A stretch of 6,255 nucleotides of DNA from an uncultured Lachnospiraceae bacterium (GCA_934370915.1 CAKRNI010000151.1:1-6255); one strand, 5' to 3'. Positions 1 through 6,255 are shown, counted from the stretch's first letter. Notes: generated from the sequence alone by a model not told the origin. Program-made: numbers and translations.

Positions 1-1551
1 GCGGCAAAGCTTCTAAAAATCGATGAATCGGCGATCGGGGAGATCCGGATCGTCCATAGATCCATCGACGCGAGAAAGAAGCCCCAGCTGTTGTTCAGCT
101 ATATCGTAGATGTAACGCTCAAAAACGGGAAAAAAGAAGGCGTCGTGATCAAAAAGGCGGCAAATCAGAATGTCCGCGCGGAAGATTCCCGTCCCTACGA
201 GTACCCGGAGCACGGGACAATGGAGATGAGAAAACGTCCGGTGATCATCGGCGCGGGTCCGGCCGGCATGTTTGCGGCTCTGGCTCTATCCGAGAACGGA
301 TATGCCCCGATCCTTTTAGAACAGGGCGATGCCGTGGAGGAGAGAACGAAAAAAGTAGAGGATTTCTGGAAAAACGGGGATGAAGCTCTGGATATCCGTT
401 CCAATGTTCAGTTCGGTGAGGGCGGAGCCGGAACATTCTCCGATGGAAAATTAAATACACTGGTGAAGGATACCTCTGGAAGAAATGGAAAAGTCCTCGC
501 TGAATTCGTGGAGATGGGCGCAGACGCTTCGATCCTCTATGATCATGCGCCCCATATCGGAACAGATGTGCTGAGGGAGGTTGTTAAGAATCTGAGAAAC
601 AGGATCATCGCCGGCGGCGGAGAGGTTCATTTCCGGACGGAGGTTACTAAGATTCTGGAAGAAAACGGAAAAGTTACCGGAGTGATGACGGCAGATGGCT
701 CTGTGATCGAGACCGATCATGTGATCTTATCCGTGGGACACAGTGCGAGAAATCTTTTTGCAGAGCTTGATCGGATGAAGGTATTTATGGAGCCGAAACC
801 CTTTGCAGTGGGGCTCCGGATCCAGCATCCGCAGGCACAGATCAATCAGAACCAGTATGGGATGGAGAAAGTGGAAAAACTCGGCGCAGCTCCTTATAAA
901 GTGACGGCAAAGACCACCGGCGGACGCGGTGTATATTCTTTCTGCATGTGTCCGGGAGGAATGGTGGTGAACGCCTCCTCGGAAAAGGGACGCCTCGCTG
1001 TCAACGGAATGAGCAATTTTAAGAGAGACAGCGGTGTTGCGAACAGTGCGATCATCGTTGCCGTTACTCCGGAGGATTTCCCGGAAGCCGGACCATTAGG
1101 CGGCATTTCCTTCCAGAGAAAGCTGGAAGAACGGGCTTATGCTCTGGGCGGAGGAAAGATCCCAATCCAGCTTTATGGTGATTTTGCCGCGAACCGACCG
1201 ACGGTGGCCCTGGGAGATGTAGATCCTGTATTCTGCGGGGATTACTCCTTCGCGAACTTACGGGAGCTGATGCCAGAGGCCTTGAACGGAGCGTTCTTAG
1301 AAGGAATGGAGCAGTTCGGAAGACGGATCAGGGGATTCGACCGGGCGGACGCCGTTCTTGCTGGAATTGAGAGCCGTACGTCATCACCGCTCAGAATCTG
1401 CCGCGATGAGAGCCTTCAGAGCAGTTTAAAGGGGCTTTATCCGTGCGGCGAGGGAGCCGGGTACGCCGGAGGAATCACATCGGCGGCCATGGACGGTCTG
1501 AAGGTTGCGGAAGAGATCATCAAACGGTATGCGGCGGTTGAGCAAATGTAA
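1..1551 (+). CDS. FAD-dependent oxidoreductase, COG2509 family (5' end outside window)
   Basis: This is a partial flavoprotein of the uncharacterised FAD-dependent dehydrogenase family COG2509; its substrate is not known. The frame is open from base 1 to the TAA at 1549-1551, giving 516 visible residues. A start at the TTG at 91 would cut off a segment typical of the family's N-terminal region (visible residues about 1-40, including RRSIDARKKPQ-like HRSIDARKKPQ), so the true start lies upstream, probably by only some 20 residues. Visible residues 81-89 (VIIGAGPAG) are the dinucleotide-binding GxGxxG loop, with acidic E107 at the end of the second strand. Then come QFGEGGAGTFSDGKLNT (137-153), a CxC pair (C315, C317, in FCMCPGG), and the C-terminal FAD-contact motif GLYPCGEGAGYAGGI (478-492). 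It is probably cytosolic: no membrane segment is visible in the part seen. It precedes proB by 61 bases. The family call is firm; the reaction is unknown. Confidence 0.9.
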   Translation, partial: AAKLLKIDESAIGEIRIVHRSIDARKKPQLLFSYIVDVTLKNGKKEGVVIKKAANQNVRAEDSRPYEYPEHGTMEMRKRPVIIGAGPAGMFAALALSENGYAPILLEQGDAVEERTKKVEDFWKNGDEALDIRSNVQFGEGGAGTFSDGKLNTLVKDTSGRNGKVLAEFVEMGADASILYDHAPHIGTDVLREVVKNLRNRIIAGGGEVHFRTEVTKILEENGKVTGVMTADGSVIETDHVILSVGHSARNLFAELDRMKVFMEPKPFAVGLRIQHPQAQINQNQYGMEKVEKLGAAPYKVTAKTTGGRGVYSFCMCPGGMVVNASSEKGRLAVNGMSNFKRDSGVANSAIIVAVTPEDFPEAGPLGGISFQRKLEERAYALGGGKIPIQLYGDFAANRPTVALGDVDPVFCGDYSFANLRELMPEALNGAFLEGMEQFGRRIRGFDRADAVLAGIESRTSSPLRICRDESLQSSLKGLYPCGEGAGYAGGITSAAMDGLKVAEEIIKRYAAVEQM

Positions 1552-1566
1552 ACAGTCGGCAGTGCG

Positions 1567-1586
1567 TCGGAAGACGGCATTTCCGA
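1567..1586 (+). other. Small stem-loop between the oxidoreductase gene and proB
   Basis: TCGGAA (1567-1572) and TTCCGA (1581-1586) can pair as a perfect 6-bp stem with an 8-base loop. No T-run follows directly; the nearest T-rich stretch is at 1605-1609, after the proB ribosome binding site. It is therefore unlikely to be an intrinsic terminator. It may be a processing or spacing element, or chance. Confidence 0.25.
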
Positions 1587-1598
1587 ACACCGTAGAAA

Positions 1599-1604
1599 AG
1601 AGGA
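1599..1604 (+). promoter_or_regulatory. Ribosome binding site of proB
   Basis: AGAGGA lies 8 bases before the ATG at 1613. It decides the proB start: the frame is open further upstream, to a TTG at 1505 inside the preceding gene, but that stretch encodes no ProB-like sequence and has no comparable site. Confidence 0.75.
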
Positions 1605-1612
1605 TTTTTCAT

Positions 1613-2458
1613 ATGACAGAGAGAGAATTATTAAAAGATAAAAAGAGAATCGTGATCAAGATCGGATCTTCCTCACTGACACATGCGGAGACCGGTGACT
1701 TAAATCTGGCGAAGATCGAAAAGCTTGTCCGCGTCATCAGCGACATGAGAGGAATGGGAAAGGAAGTGATCCTGGTTTCCTCCGGCGCGATCGCAACGGG
1801 CCGACAGACCCTCGGAGGAAAAAAGCCGGAGACGGTTGCCGAGAAACAGGCTTACGCAGCAGTTGGCCAGGCACGGCTCATGATGGTGTACCAGAAACTC
1901 TTCTCCGAGTACAACCAGACCGCGGCACAGATCCTGATCACGAAGGCGACGATCTTAGACGATACTTCCCGGGCGAACGCGAAGAATACGTTCAATGAGC
2001 TTCTAAAGCTTGGAACCGTGCCGATCGTAAACGAGAATGATACCGTATCTACATATGAAATTAAATTCGGTGATAATGACAGACTTTCCGCCATTGTTGC
2101 GGCACTTGTAGAGGGAGACTTATTATTCCTTCTCTCCGACATTGACGGCCTCTACACCGACGATCCGAAGAAGAACCCGGACGCAAAATTCATCAGTCAG
2201 GTGGATGAACTCACGGATGAATTTATGGCTATGGGGAAAGGAACCACGGGAAGTGACGTGGGAACCGGCGGCATGGCGACGAAGCTCCATGCTGCGAAGA
2301 TCGCTACTGAGAGCGGAGCCGATATGGTGATTGCCAATGCGGACGATGTGGAAGTGATGTGGCGGATCTTAAAGGGTGAGGAGATCGGAACACTCTTTAA
2401 GGCAAATAAGAGCAGCGAATTTGCGCTGTTAGACTATATTCAGAGCATTCACGCTTAA
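1613..2458 (+). CDS. proB: Glutamate 5-kinase, short form without PUA domain
   Basis: This cytosolic enzyme phosphorylates L-glutamate with ATP to gamma-glutamyl phosphate, the first and usually proline-inhibited step of proline synthesis. The protein is 281 residues and consists of one amino-acid kinase (AAK) domain. Visible family motifs are KIGSSSL (16-22), SSGAIATG (56-63), VNENDTVS (139-146), FGDND (152-156), SDIDGLYTDDP (175-185) and GTGGMATK (217-224). The E. coli enzyme has 367 residues because of a C-terminal PUA domain; here the protein ends soon after the kinase fold at a normal TAA, with no PUA-like sequence in the following 116 bases. That looks like the natural short form rather than a truncation. 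The ATG at 1613 is chosen from its ribosome binding site and the family N-terminus. Its partner proA follows after two intervening genes. No T-box-like leader is seen before it. Confidence 0.96.
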   Translation: MTERELLKDKKRIVIKIGSSSLTHAETGDLNLAKIEKLVRVISDMRGMGKEVILVSSGAIATGRQTLGGKKPETVAEKQAYAAVGQARLMMVYQKLFSEYNQTAAQILITKATILDDTSRANAKNTFNELLKLGTVPIVNENDTVSTYEIKFGDNDRLSAIVAALVEGDLLFLLSDIDGLYTDDPKKNPDAKFISQVDELTDEFMAMGKGTTGSDVGTGGMATKLHAAKIATESGADMVIANADDVEVMWRILKGEEIGTLFKANKSSEFALLDYIQSIHA

Positions 2459-2574
2459 AGGACGATAGTAATACACCTGTTGCTGTTCGCGGCTTCAGTC
2501 CGATAAATGGCAGCGGGAATATTGCGTCGTGCAGGGCTGAGTCTCTGAAAAAATGAGAGGATAAGAAATCATAT
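2459..2574 (+). other. 116-base gap with potential alternative RNA hairpins
   Basis: This gap separates proB from the DUF896 gene and holds no gene. Two local pairings can be drawn. One is CTG (2477-2479) with CAG (2496-2498), then GCTG (2482-2485) with CGGC (2490-2493), closing a TTCG loop. The other is TCAGTCC (2495-2501) with GGGCTGA (2534-2540), 7 bp with one G-U pair. They share bases 2496-2498 and so exclude each other at that point. No T-run follows either, so a classical intrinsic terminator is not supported. No convincing promoter is visible. Confidence 0.3.
2555..2561 (+). promoter_or_regulatory. Ribosome binding site of the DUF896 gene (long spacing)
   Basis: GAGAGGA is the best Shine-Dalgarno match, but it lies 13 bases before the ATG at 2575, longer than usual. 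An in-frame TGA at 2554-2556 rules out an earlier start, so the start holds despite the spacing. Translation may be modest. Confidence 0.5.
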
Positions 2575-2802
2575 ATGAAACAGGAACAGATCGACAGAAT
2601 CAACGAACTTTACCATAAATCCCAGGCCTTAGGTCTTACGGACGCGGAAAAAGAGGAGCAGGCAGCTTTGAGAAAACAGTATGTTGCCGATATCAAGGCG
2701 AGCCTCAGAGGCCATTTAAACAATATTTCCATCGTGGAGAAAGACGGCTCCGTGACAGACCTTGGGAAGAAATACGGAAATGTGGGAAAGACAGAAAGCT
2801 GA
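2575..2802 (+). CDS. DUF896 (YnzC/UPF0291-like) small protein
   Basis: This 75-residue cytosolic protein belongs to the DUF896 family, whose best-known member is B. subtilis YnzC (about 77 residues). Family structures show an N-terminal helical hairpin; the molecular role is not established. Matching features are the opening helix with RINELYHKSQALGLTDAEKEEQ (residues 8-29), the second helix with ALRKQYVADIKASLRGHL (30-47), and the segment NNISIVEKDGSVTD, which resembles the family's 'VKIIDPEGNDVT' strand. The length is normal, so the protein is complete. Charge is dense and no membrane segment or signal peptide is present. The last 23 bases overlap the start of the cyclo-ligase gene, so the two are probably translated in a coupled way. 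Family assignment is confident; no function is claimed. Confidence 0.9.
   Translation: MKQEQIDRINELYHKSQALGLTDAEKEEQAALRKQYVADIKASLRGHLNNISIVEKDGSVTDLGKKYGNVGKTES
2764..2770 (+). promoter_or_regulatory. Ribosome binding site of the cyclo-ligase gene, inside the DUF896 gene
   Basis: GGGAAGA, within the last codons of the DUF896 gene, lies 9 bases before the ATG at 2780. It favours that ATG over the in-frame TTG at 2762, which would have this site inside its own coding region. Confidence 0.55.
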
Positions 2803-3424
2803 ACTTAGAAATACGATCCGGAAACAGCTAAAAGCTCTGCCGGAGAAAGAAAAAGAGATTCTCGACCGCAAGATCACAAAACGCGTTCTGGAACTTCCGG
2901 AAATCGAGAACGGGATCGTGTTTGCCTATGCGTCCTTAAGCTGGGAAGCGGGGACGGATAAAATCTTAAAAGCATTATGGAAAGAGAAAAAGTCCGTTTT
3001 TCTTCCAAAAGTTTCGGGGAAGACAATGGAATTTTTCCTGACAGGCTCAATAGAAGATCTGGAGGAAGGCGCTTTTCACATCATGGAACCAAAGAGAGGA
3101 TGCCGGAGCGCTGATGAGACCGCGGCAGAAGCCACAAAGAGGGGAGTCCAGTCATCGGCAGGAATTTCATCTGCCCCGATCCTGATTCCCGGCATGGCAT
3201 TTACGGAACAGGGAAGCCGTCTCGGAAAAGGCGGTGGATATTATGACCGGTATCTGGAGAAGAACCGCGATCATAAAACCATTGCACTGGCATATGAATT
3301 TCAGATCATAAAGGCGCTTCCGGCGGGACCGCTGGATCAGAATGTAGATATGATCGTCACAGAGAGACGCGTGATCCACTGTGGTCAGGGGGATCGCGAA
3401 GTCGGAGAGGAGCAGCGATGTTAA
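2780..3424 (+). CDS. 5-formyltetrahydrofolate cyclo-ligase (MTHFS)
   Basis: This cytosolic enzyme (E. coli ygfA/fau, B. subtilis yqgN family) uses ATP to convert 5-formyltetrahydrofolate to 5,10-methenyltetrahydrofolate, returning the storage form to one-carbon metabolism. From the ATG at 2780 the protein has 214 residues. It shows the basic N-terminal helix [12 protein letters not shown] (6-17), the substrate-site strand [13 protein letters not shown] (50-62), FLPKV (74-78), [10 protein letters not shown] (95-104), and the ATP-binding signature [13 protein letters not shown] (147-159), which is diagnostic. Bacterial members usually have about 180-190 residues; the extra length lies in the linker between MEP and ILIPG (about 105-133) and in a polar C-terminal tail. 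The gene overlaps DUF896 by 23 bases and proA by 7, so all three are likely co-translated. A TTG start at 2762 (220 residues) is a less likely alternative. Confidence 0.94.
   Translation: MWERQKAELRNTIRKQLKALPEKEKEILDRKITKRVLELPEIENGIVFAYASLSWEAGTDKILKALWKEKKSVFLPKVSGKTMEFFLTGSIEDLEEGAFHIMEPKRGCRSADETAAEATKRGVQSSAGISSAPILIPGMAFTEQGSRLGKGGGYYDRYLEKNRDHKTIALAYEFQIIKALPAGPLDQNVDMIVTERRVIHCGQGDREVGEEQRC
3408..3412 (+). promoter_or_regulatory. Ribosome binding site of proA, inside the cyclo-ligase gene
   Basis: AGGAG, part of the longer purine run GGAGAGGAG at 3404-3412, lies 5 bases before the proA ATG at 3418. It also encodes the extended C-terminal tail (GEEQ region) of the cyclo-ligase, so that tail may exist mainly because the site is there. 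Confidence 0.75.
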
Positions 3425-4659
3425 TAGAAATCGGACAGAAAGCAAAAGAAACTTCTTATATTCTCGGAAAAATGGGGACAGATTTAAAAAATGCCGGGCT
3501 TCTGGCTGCGGCAAGAGAGATCTTAGAGGAAGAGGATGAGATCTTAAAGGCCAATGCCGCGGATGTTGCGAAGGCAAAAGAGAGAGGAATGGATCCGGGG
3601 CTTGTGGACCGTCTGGAGTTAAATCACAAGCGCATTGAGGGGATCGTGGAAGGCATGCGTCAGGTCGTAGGACTTGAGGATCCGGTGGGAGAGGTGATCT
3701 CCATGAAGAGACGCCCGAACGGACTCCTGATCGGGCAGAAACGTGTGCCGTTCGGTGTCATCGGAATCATCTATGAGGCGAGGCCGAATGTAACGGCGGA
3801 TGCTTTTGCCCTCTGCTTTAAGACAGGAAATGCCGTGATCCTCCGCGGCGGCAGTGATGCGCTGGAATCCAATAAGGCCATCGTTGCGGCGATCAGGAAT
3901 GGTTTAAAGAAGGAAGGAATCCCGGAGGACGCGATCTCTCTGATCGAGGATACGAGCCATGAGACAGCGAGAGAATTCATGCGGATGAACGGATATCTGG
4001 ATGTTTTGATCCCGAGAGGCGGGGCTGGACTGATCCGCACAGTTGTGGAGAACAGCACGGTGCCGGTGATTGAGACAGGAACCGGAAACTGTCATGTGTA
4101 CGTGGATGAGAGTGCGGATTTTGATATGGCACTTGATATCATCTTTAACGCGAAGACCCAGAGAATCGGTGTCTGCAACGCCTGTGAATCCACACTGGTG
4201 CACAGAAATATTGCAAGGGAATTTCTGCCGTTAATGAAAAAACGGCTGGACGAGAAGAATGTGGAGATCCGCGCTGACGAGGAAGCCCGTTCTATCGTGC
4301 CGGAATTTACGGCGGCGACAGAGGAAGACTGGGGAAAAGAGTATCTGGACTATATTCTTTCCTGTAAGGTCGTTGACTCTGTCGATGAGGCTATCGCCCA
4401 TATCAACCGCTATAATACTGGACATTCTGAGGCCATCGTCACAAAGGATTATGAGAATGCCCAGAAATTCTTAAATGAGGTGGACGCGGCAGCAGTCTAT
4501 GTCAATGCCTCCACGAGATTTACCGACGGCTTTGAGTTTGGCTTCGGGGCGGAGATCGGGATCAGCACCCAGAAACTTCATGCGAGAGGACCGATGGGAC
4601 TTCTTGCGCTGACCTCTACGAAGTTCATCATATACGGAGACGGACAGATCAGAAAGTAA
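3418..4659 (+). CDS. proA: Gamma-glutamyl phosphate reductase (glutamate-5-semialdehyde dehydrogenase)
   Basis: This cytosolic NADPH-dependent enzyme of the aldehyde dehydrogenase superfamily reduces gamma-glutamyl phosphate, the unstable product of ProB, to glutamate 5-semialdehyde, which cyclises to pyrroline-5-carboxylate for ProC. The 413 residues match the family's usual length (E. coli 417). Visible motifs are [16 protein letters not shown] (111-126), [13 protein letters not shown] (142-154), [11 protein letters not shown] (196-206), [13 protein letters not shown] (218-230), and [18 protein letters not shown] (245-262), where C253 is the expected catalytic cysteine. [14 protein letters not shown] (327-340) is the family signature, with N333 where G or S is more common. 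The substrate-binding end [21 protein letters not shown] (374-394) is intact. ATG 3418 overlaps the cyclo-ligase stop and has a strong ribosome binding site. No intrinsic terminator is seen after the TAA. Confidence 0.97.
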   Translation: MLIEIGQKAKETSYILGKMGTDLKNAGLLAAAREILEEEDEILKANAADVAKAKERGMDPGLVDRLELNHKRIEGIVEGMRQVVGLEDPVGEVISMKRRPNGLLIGQKRVPFGVIGIIYEARPNVTADAFALCFKTGNAVILRGGSDALESNKAIVAAIRNGLKKEGIPEDAISLIEDTSHETAREFMRMNGYLDVLIPRGGAGLIRTVVENSTVPVIETGTGNCHVYVDESADFDMALDIIFNAKTQRIGVCNACESTLVHRNIAREFLPLMKKRLDEKNVEIRADEEARSIVPEFTAATEEDWGKEYLDYILSCKVVDSVDEAIAHINRYNTGHSEAIVTKDYENAQKFLNEVDAAAVYVNASTRFTDGFEFGFGAEIGISTQKLHARGPMGLLALTSTKFIIYGDGQIRK

Positions 4660-4671
4660 AGAACATCAAGG

Positions 4672-4700
4672 TTGCAATTTCGGGGAATCTTGGGTATAAT
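4672..4700 (+). promoter_or_regulatory. Sigma-70/SigA-type promoter of miaB
   Basis: A -35 element TTGCAA (4672-4677, 4 of 6 to consensus) and a perfect -10 element TATAAT (4695-4700) are separated by the ideal 17 bases. Transcription would start near 4707, giving a leader of about 86 bases before the miaB ATG. It lies 12 bases after the proA stop and is the best promoter in the window. The -35 box coincides with the left arm of an 8-bp inverted repeat. Confidence 0.75.
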
Positions 4701-4741
4701 CATTCGGGACAGTTTGGCCGGTCGTTCGACTTGAATTGCAA
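4672..4741. repeat. 8-bp inverted repeat flanking the miaB promoter core
   Basis: TTGCAATT (4672-4679) and its exact reverse complement AATTGCAA (4734-4741) are separated by 54 bases. The left arm contains the -35 box; the right arm lies in the leader. The arms could be operator half-sites or may be coincidence. Confidence 0.3.
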
Positions 4742-4753
4742 AGAGAACGGCTG
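4719..4753 (+). other. Stem-loop in the miaB leader
   Basis: CGGTCGTTC (4719-4727) can pair with GAACGGCTG (4745-4753) over 9 bp, seven Watson-Crick and two G-U, around a 17-base loop. It falls between the inferred transcription start (about 4707) and the ribosome binding site (4779). No T-run follows, so it is not a terminator; it could stabilise the leader or bind a regulator. Confidence 0.35.
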
Positions 4754-4778
4754 AGCGGAATGGCTTATAAAAACAGTT

Positions 4779-4783
4779 GGAGA
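4779..4783 (+). promoter_or_regulatory. Ribosome binding site of miaB
   Basis: GGAGA lies 9 bases before the ATG at 4793. The two earlier in-frame starts, TTG 4736 and ATG 4760, lack a comparably placed site, so this one decides the start. Confidence 0.65.
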
Positions 4784-4792
4784 AATATCAGA

Positions 4793-6223
4793 ATGACAGA
4801 TAAAAATATCATCGCGGGTGCCCCGACAGAGGAGCCGGCGAGACAGCAGTATTTTATGGAACAGGTAAAGAAACTTGTGGAGGCGGAGAGTGCGAAAAAA
4901 GGCCGCCCGCTGACCTGTTTTATCAATACCTTCGGGTGCCAGATGAACGCGAGAGACTCCGAAAAGCTCCTTGGAATCTTAAAAGAGGCGGGTTATACGG
5001 AAGGAACCGATGAAAATTCAGATTTTGTCCTCTACAATACATGTACCGTGCGCGAGAACGCGAACCTGAAGGTTTATGGCCGTCTCGGCTACTTAAGCGG
5101 TGTGAAGAGAAAAAATCCGGATATGATGATCGCTCTCTGCGGCTGTATGATGCAGGAGCCGGAGGTGGTCGCCAAGATCAAAAAAAGCTACCGCCATGTG
5201 GATCTGATTTTTGGAACCCACAATATTTTCAAGCTCGCAGAGCTCCTTTACGAGCGTTTTCTGGAAAAGAAGATGGTGGTCGATGTCTGGGAAGGAACAA
5301 ACGAGATCGTGGAGGAGCTTCCAATCGAGAGAAAGTATCCGTTTAAATCGGGTGTCAATATCATGTTTGGCTGCAATAATTTCTGCAGCTACTGTATTGT
5401 GCCGTATGTGCGCGGACGCGAGAGAAGCAGGGAGCCGGAAGATATTATCAGGGAGATCGAGGGCCTTGTGGCTGACGGTGTCGTGGAGGTTATGCTTCTC
5501 GGACAGAATGTAAACTCCTACGGAAAGAATCTGGAAAACCCAATTACCTTCGCGGAACTTTTAAGAAGAGTGGAAAAGATCGAGGGCCTTGAGAGAATCC
5601 GCTTTATGACCTCCCACCCGAAGGATCTTTCCGATGAGCTGATCGAGACAATGAAAAATTCCGGAAAGATCTGCAGTCATTTACATCTGCCGCTTCAGTC
5701 CGGCAGCAGTGAGATCTTAAAACGGATGAACCGCAAATATTCAAAGGAGCAGTATCTTGCCCTGGTAGACAAGCTCCGCGCGGCGATCCCGGATATCTCC
5801 CTGACGACGGATATTATCGTCGGATTCCCGGGCGAGACGGAGGAAGACTTCGAGGAGACGATGGACGTAGTAAGAAAGGTACGCTATGACAGTGCTTTTA
5901 CCTTCATTTACTCCAAGCGTACCGGAACACCGGCCGCGGCCATGCCGAACCAGATACCGGAAGATGTGGTGAAGGAACGTTTTGACCGTCTGTTAAAGGA
6001 AGTTCAGGATATTGCGTCCGAGGTTGTAAAGCGTCACGAGGGAACGGTACAAAAAGTCCTTGTGGAGGAGATCGATACGCACGAGGACGGTTTTGTGACG
6101 GGAAGACTTTCCAACAACACAGTCGTACATTTCGCCGGAGATGCATCTCTGATCGGAAAGATCGTTGATGTCTCTTTGGACGAGGCAAAGGGATTCTACT
6201 ATATGGGATCTCTCGTAAAATAA
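4793..6223 (+). CDS. miaB: tRNA-2-methylthio-N6-dimethylallyladenosine synthase (methylthiotransferase)
   Basis: MiaB is a cytosolic radical-SAM enzyme that adds a methylthio group at C2 of i6A37 in tRNAs reading UNN codons, giving ms2i6A37; MiaA makes the i6A beforehand. From ATG 4793 the protein has 476 residues in the normal three-domain order. The N-terminal UPF0004 domain (about 40-155) carries the auxiliary [4Fe-4S] cysteines C49 (FGCQMN), C84 (NTCTVRE) and C118 (CGCMMQ). The radical-SAM core (about 185-395) has C194, C198 and C201 in CNNFCSYC, followed by VPYVRGRERSR, LLGQNVNSYG and HLPLQSGS. The TRAM RNA-binding domain spans about 413-476. FGCQMN and NTCTVREN, with a MiaB-like overall match, argue for MiaB over MtaB or RimO. 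A polar extension of about 40 residues precedes the first domain, as in other Firmicute MiaB proteins. It has its own promoter 133 bases or less downstream of proA. Confidence 0.96.
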   Translation: MTDKNIIAGAPTEEPARQQYFMEQVKKLVEAESAKKGRPLTCFINTFGCQMNARDSEKLLGILKEAGYTEGTDENSDFVLYNTCTVRENANLKVYGRLGYLSGVKRKNPDMMIALCGCMMQEPEVVAKIKKSYRHVDLIFGTHNIFKLAELLYERFLEKKMVVDVWEGTNEIVEELPIERKYPFKSGVNIMFGCNNFCSYCIVPYVRGRERSREPEDIIREIEGLVADGVVEVMLLGQNVNSYGKNLENPITFAELLRRVEKIEGLERIRFMTSHPKDLSDELIETMKNSGKICSHLHLPLQSGSSEILKRMNRKYSKEQYLALVDKLRAAIPDISLTTDIIVGFPGETEEDFEETMDVVRKVRYDSAFTFIYSKRTGTPAAAMPNQIPEDVVKERFDRLLKEVQDIASEVVKRHEGTVQKVLVEEIDTHEDGFVTGRLSNNTVVHFAGDASLIGKIVDVSLDEAKGFYYMGSLVK

Positions 6224-6255
6224 GATGAAACACATGTGACGCCCGGAGCCGAGTG
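6224..6255 (+). other. Window end after miaB, no supported feature
   Basis: Only 32 bases remain. They contain a 4-codon ATG frame ending in TGA and the short palindrome CACATGTG (6231-6238). No hairpin with T-run is present, so miaB does not end in a visible intrinsic terminator here. In related genomes mutS often follows miaB, but nothing in these bases shows it. Confidence 0.3.

Noticed and set aside
1505..1612. Longer ProB start at TTG 1505 overlapping the preceding gene
   Set aside because: The extra 36 residues are basic, low in family similarity and lack a start signal; ATG 1613 has a good site and the usual ProB N-terminus.
2480..2507. Possible promoter TTGCTG / GATAAA before the DUF896 gene
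   Set aside because: The match is 3 of 6 and 4 of 6 with 16-base spacing, no better than expected by chance in such a gap.
3167..3577. 136-codon open frame on the - strand across the cyclo-ligase/proA junction
   Set aside because: It is antisense to two clearly recognised genes, has no recognisable protein motif, and is explained as a codon-bias shadow.
4666..4693. Weak hairpin after proA as a terminator
   Set aside because: Only AAGGTT/AATCTT pairs, with one G-U and no T-run after it; the bases are better explained as the miaB promoter.
4736..4792. Longer MiaB starts at TTG 4736 or ATG 4760
   Set aside because: Neither has a well-spaced ribosome binding site, and the added residues do not resemble MiaB; GGAGA at 4779-4783 fits ATG 4793.
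5904..6233. 109-codon open frame on the - strand opposite the end of miaB
   Set aside because: It lies opposite the conserved MiaB C-terminal region and TRAM domain, and its translation resembles no family.
1..6255. A novel defence, mobile or biosynthetic system
   Set aside because: All six genes belong to recognised families, five of them with housekeeping or conserved chromosomal roles; there are no repeats, recombinase genes or compositional breaks that would mark an accessory island.

Overview
The window is ordinary chromosomal DNA of a Clostridia-type Firmicute, most likely a Lachnospiraceae (Clostridium cluster XIVa) member. The basis is the gene content and order, moderate GC, purine-rich Shine-Dalgarno sites and family-typical protein sequences; I cannot name the species. 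Every gene reads on the + strand, and coding density is very high. I see no mobile element, CRISPR array, tRNA, rRNA or phage signal.

Layout: (1) bases 1-1551, the 3' part of a COG2509-type FAD-dependent oxidoreductase whose start lies before the window; (2) 1613-2458, proB, glutamate 5-kinase of the short form without a PUA domain; (3) a 116-base gap with possible RNA hairpins; (4) 2575-2802, a small DUF896 (YnzC-like) protein; (5) 2780-3424, 5-formyltetrahydrofolate cyclo-ligase, overlapping the DUF896 gene by 23 bases; (6) 3418-4659, proA, gamma-glutamyl phosphate reductase, overlapping the cyclo-ligase gene by 7 bases; (7) a 133-base gap with a good sigma-70/SigA-type promoter and a leader hairpin; (8) 4793-6223, miaB, the radical-SAM tRNA methylthiotransferase. 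The last 32 bases hold no gene I can support.

ProB and ProA catalyse the first two steps of proline synthesis from glutamate (glutamate to gamma-glutamyl phosphate to glutamate semialdehyde). Here the pair is split by a DUF896 gene and a folate-salvage gene, and the last three genes of the block are packed with overlaps, which suggests translational coupling. proC is not in the window. miaB appears to have its own promoter, so it is probably at least partly a separate transcription unit.

I found no convincing undescribed system. The points worth a second look are modest: the split proBA arrangement with overlaps, a linker insertion in the cyclo-ligase, possible mutually exclusive hairpins between proB and the DUF896 gene, and an inverted repeat plus stem-loop around the miaB promoter and leader.
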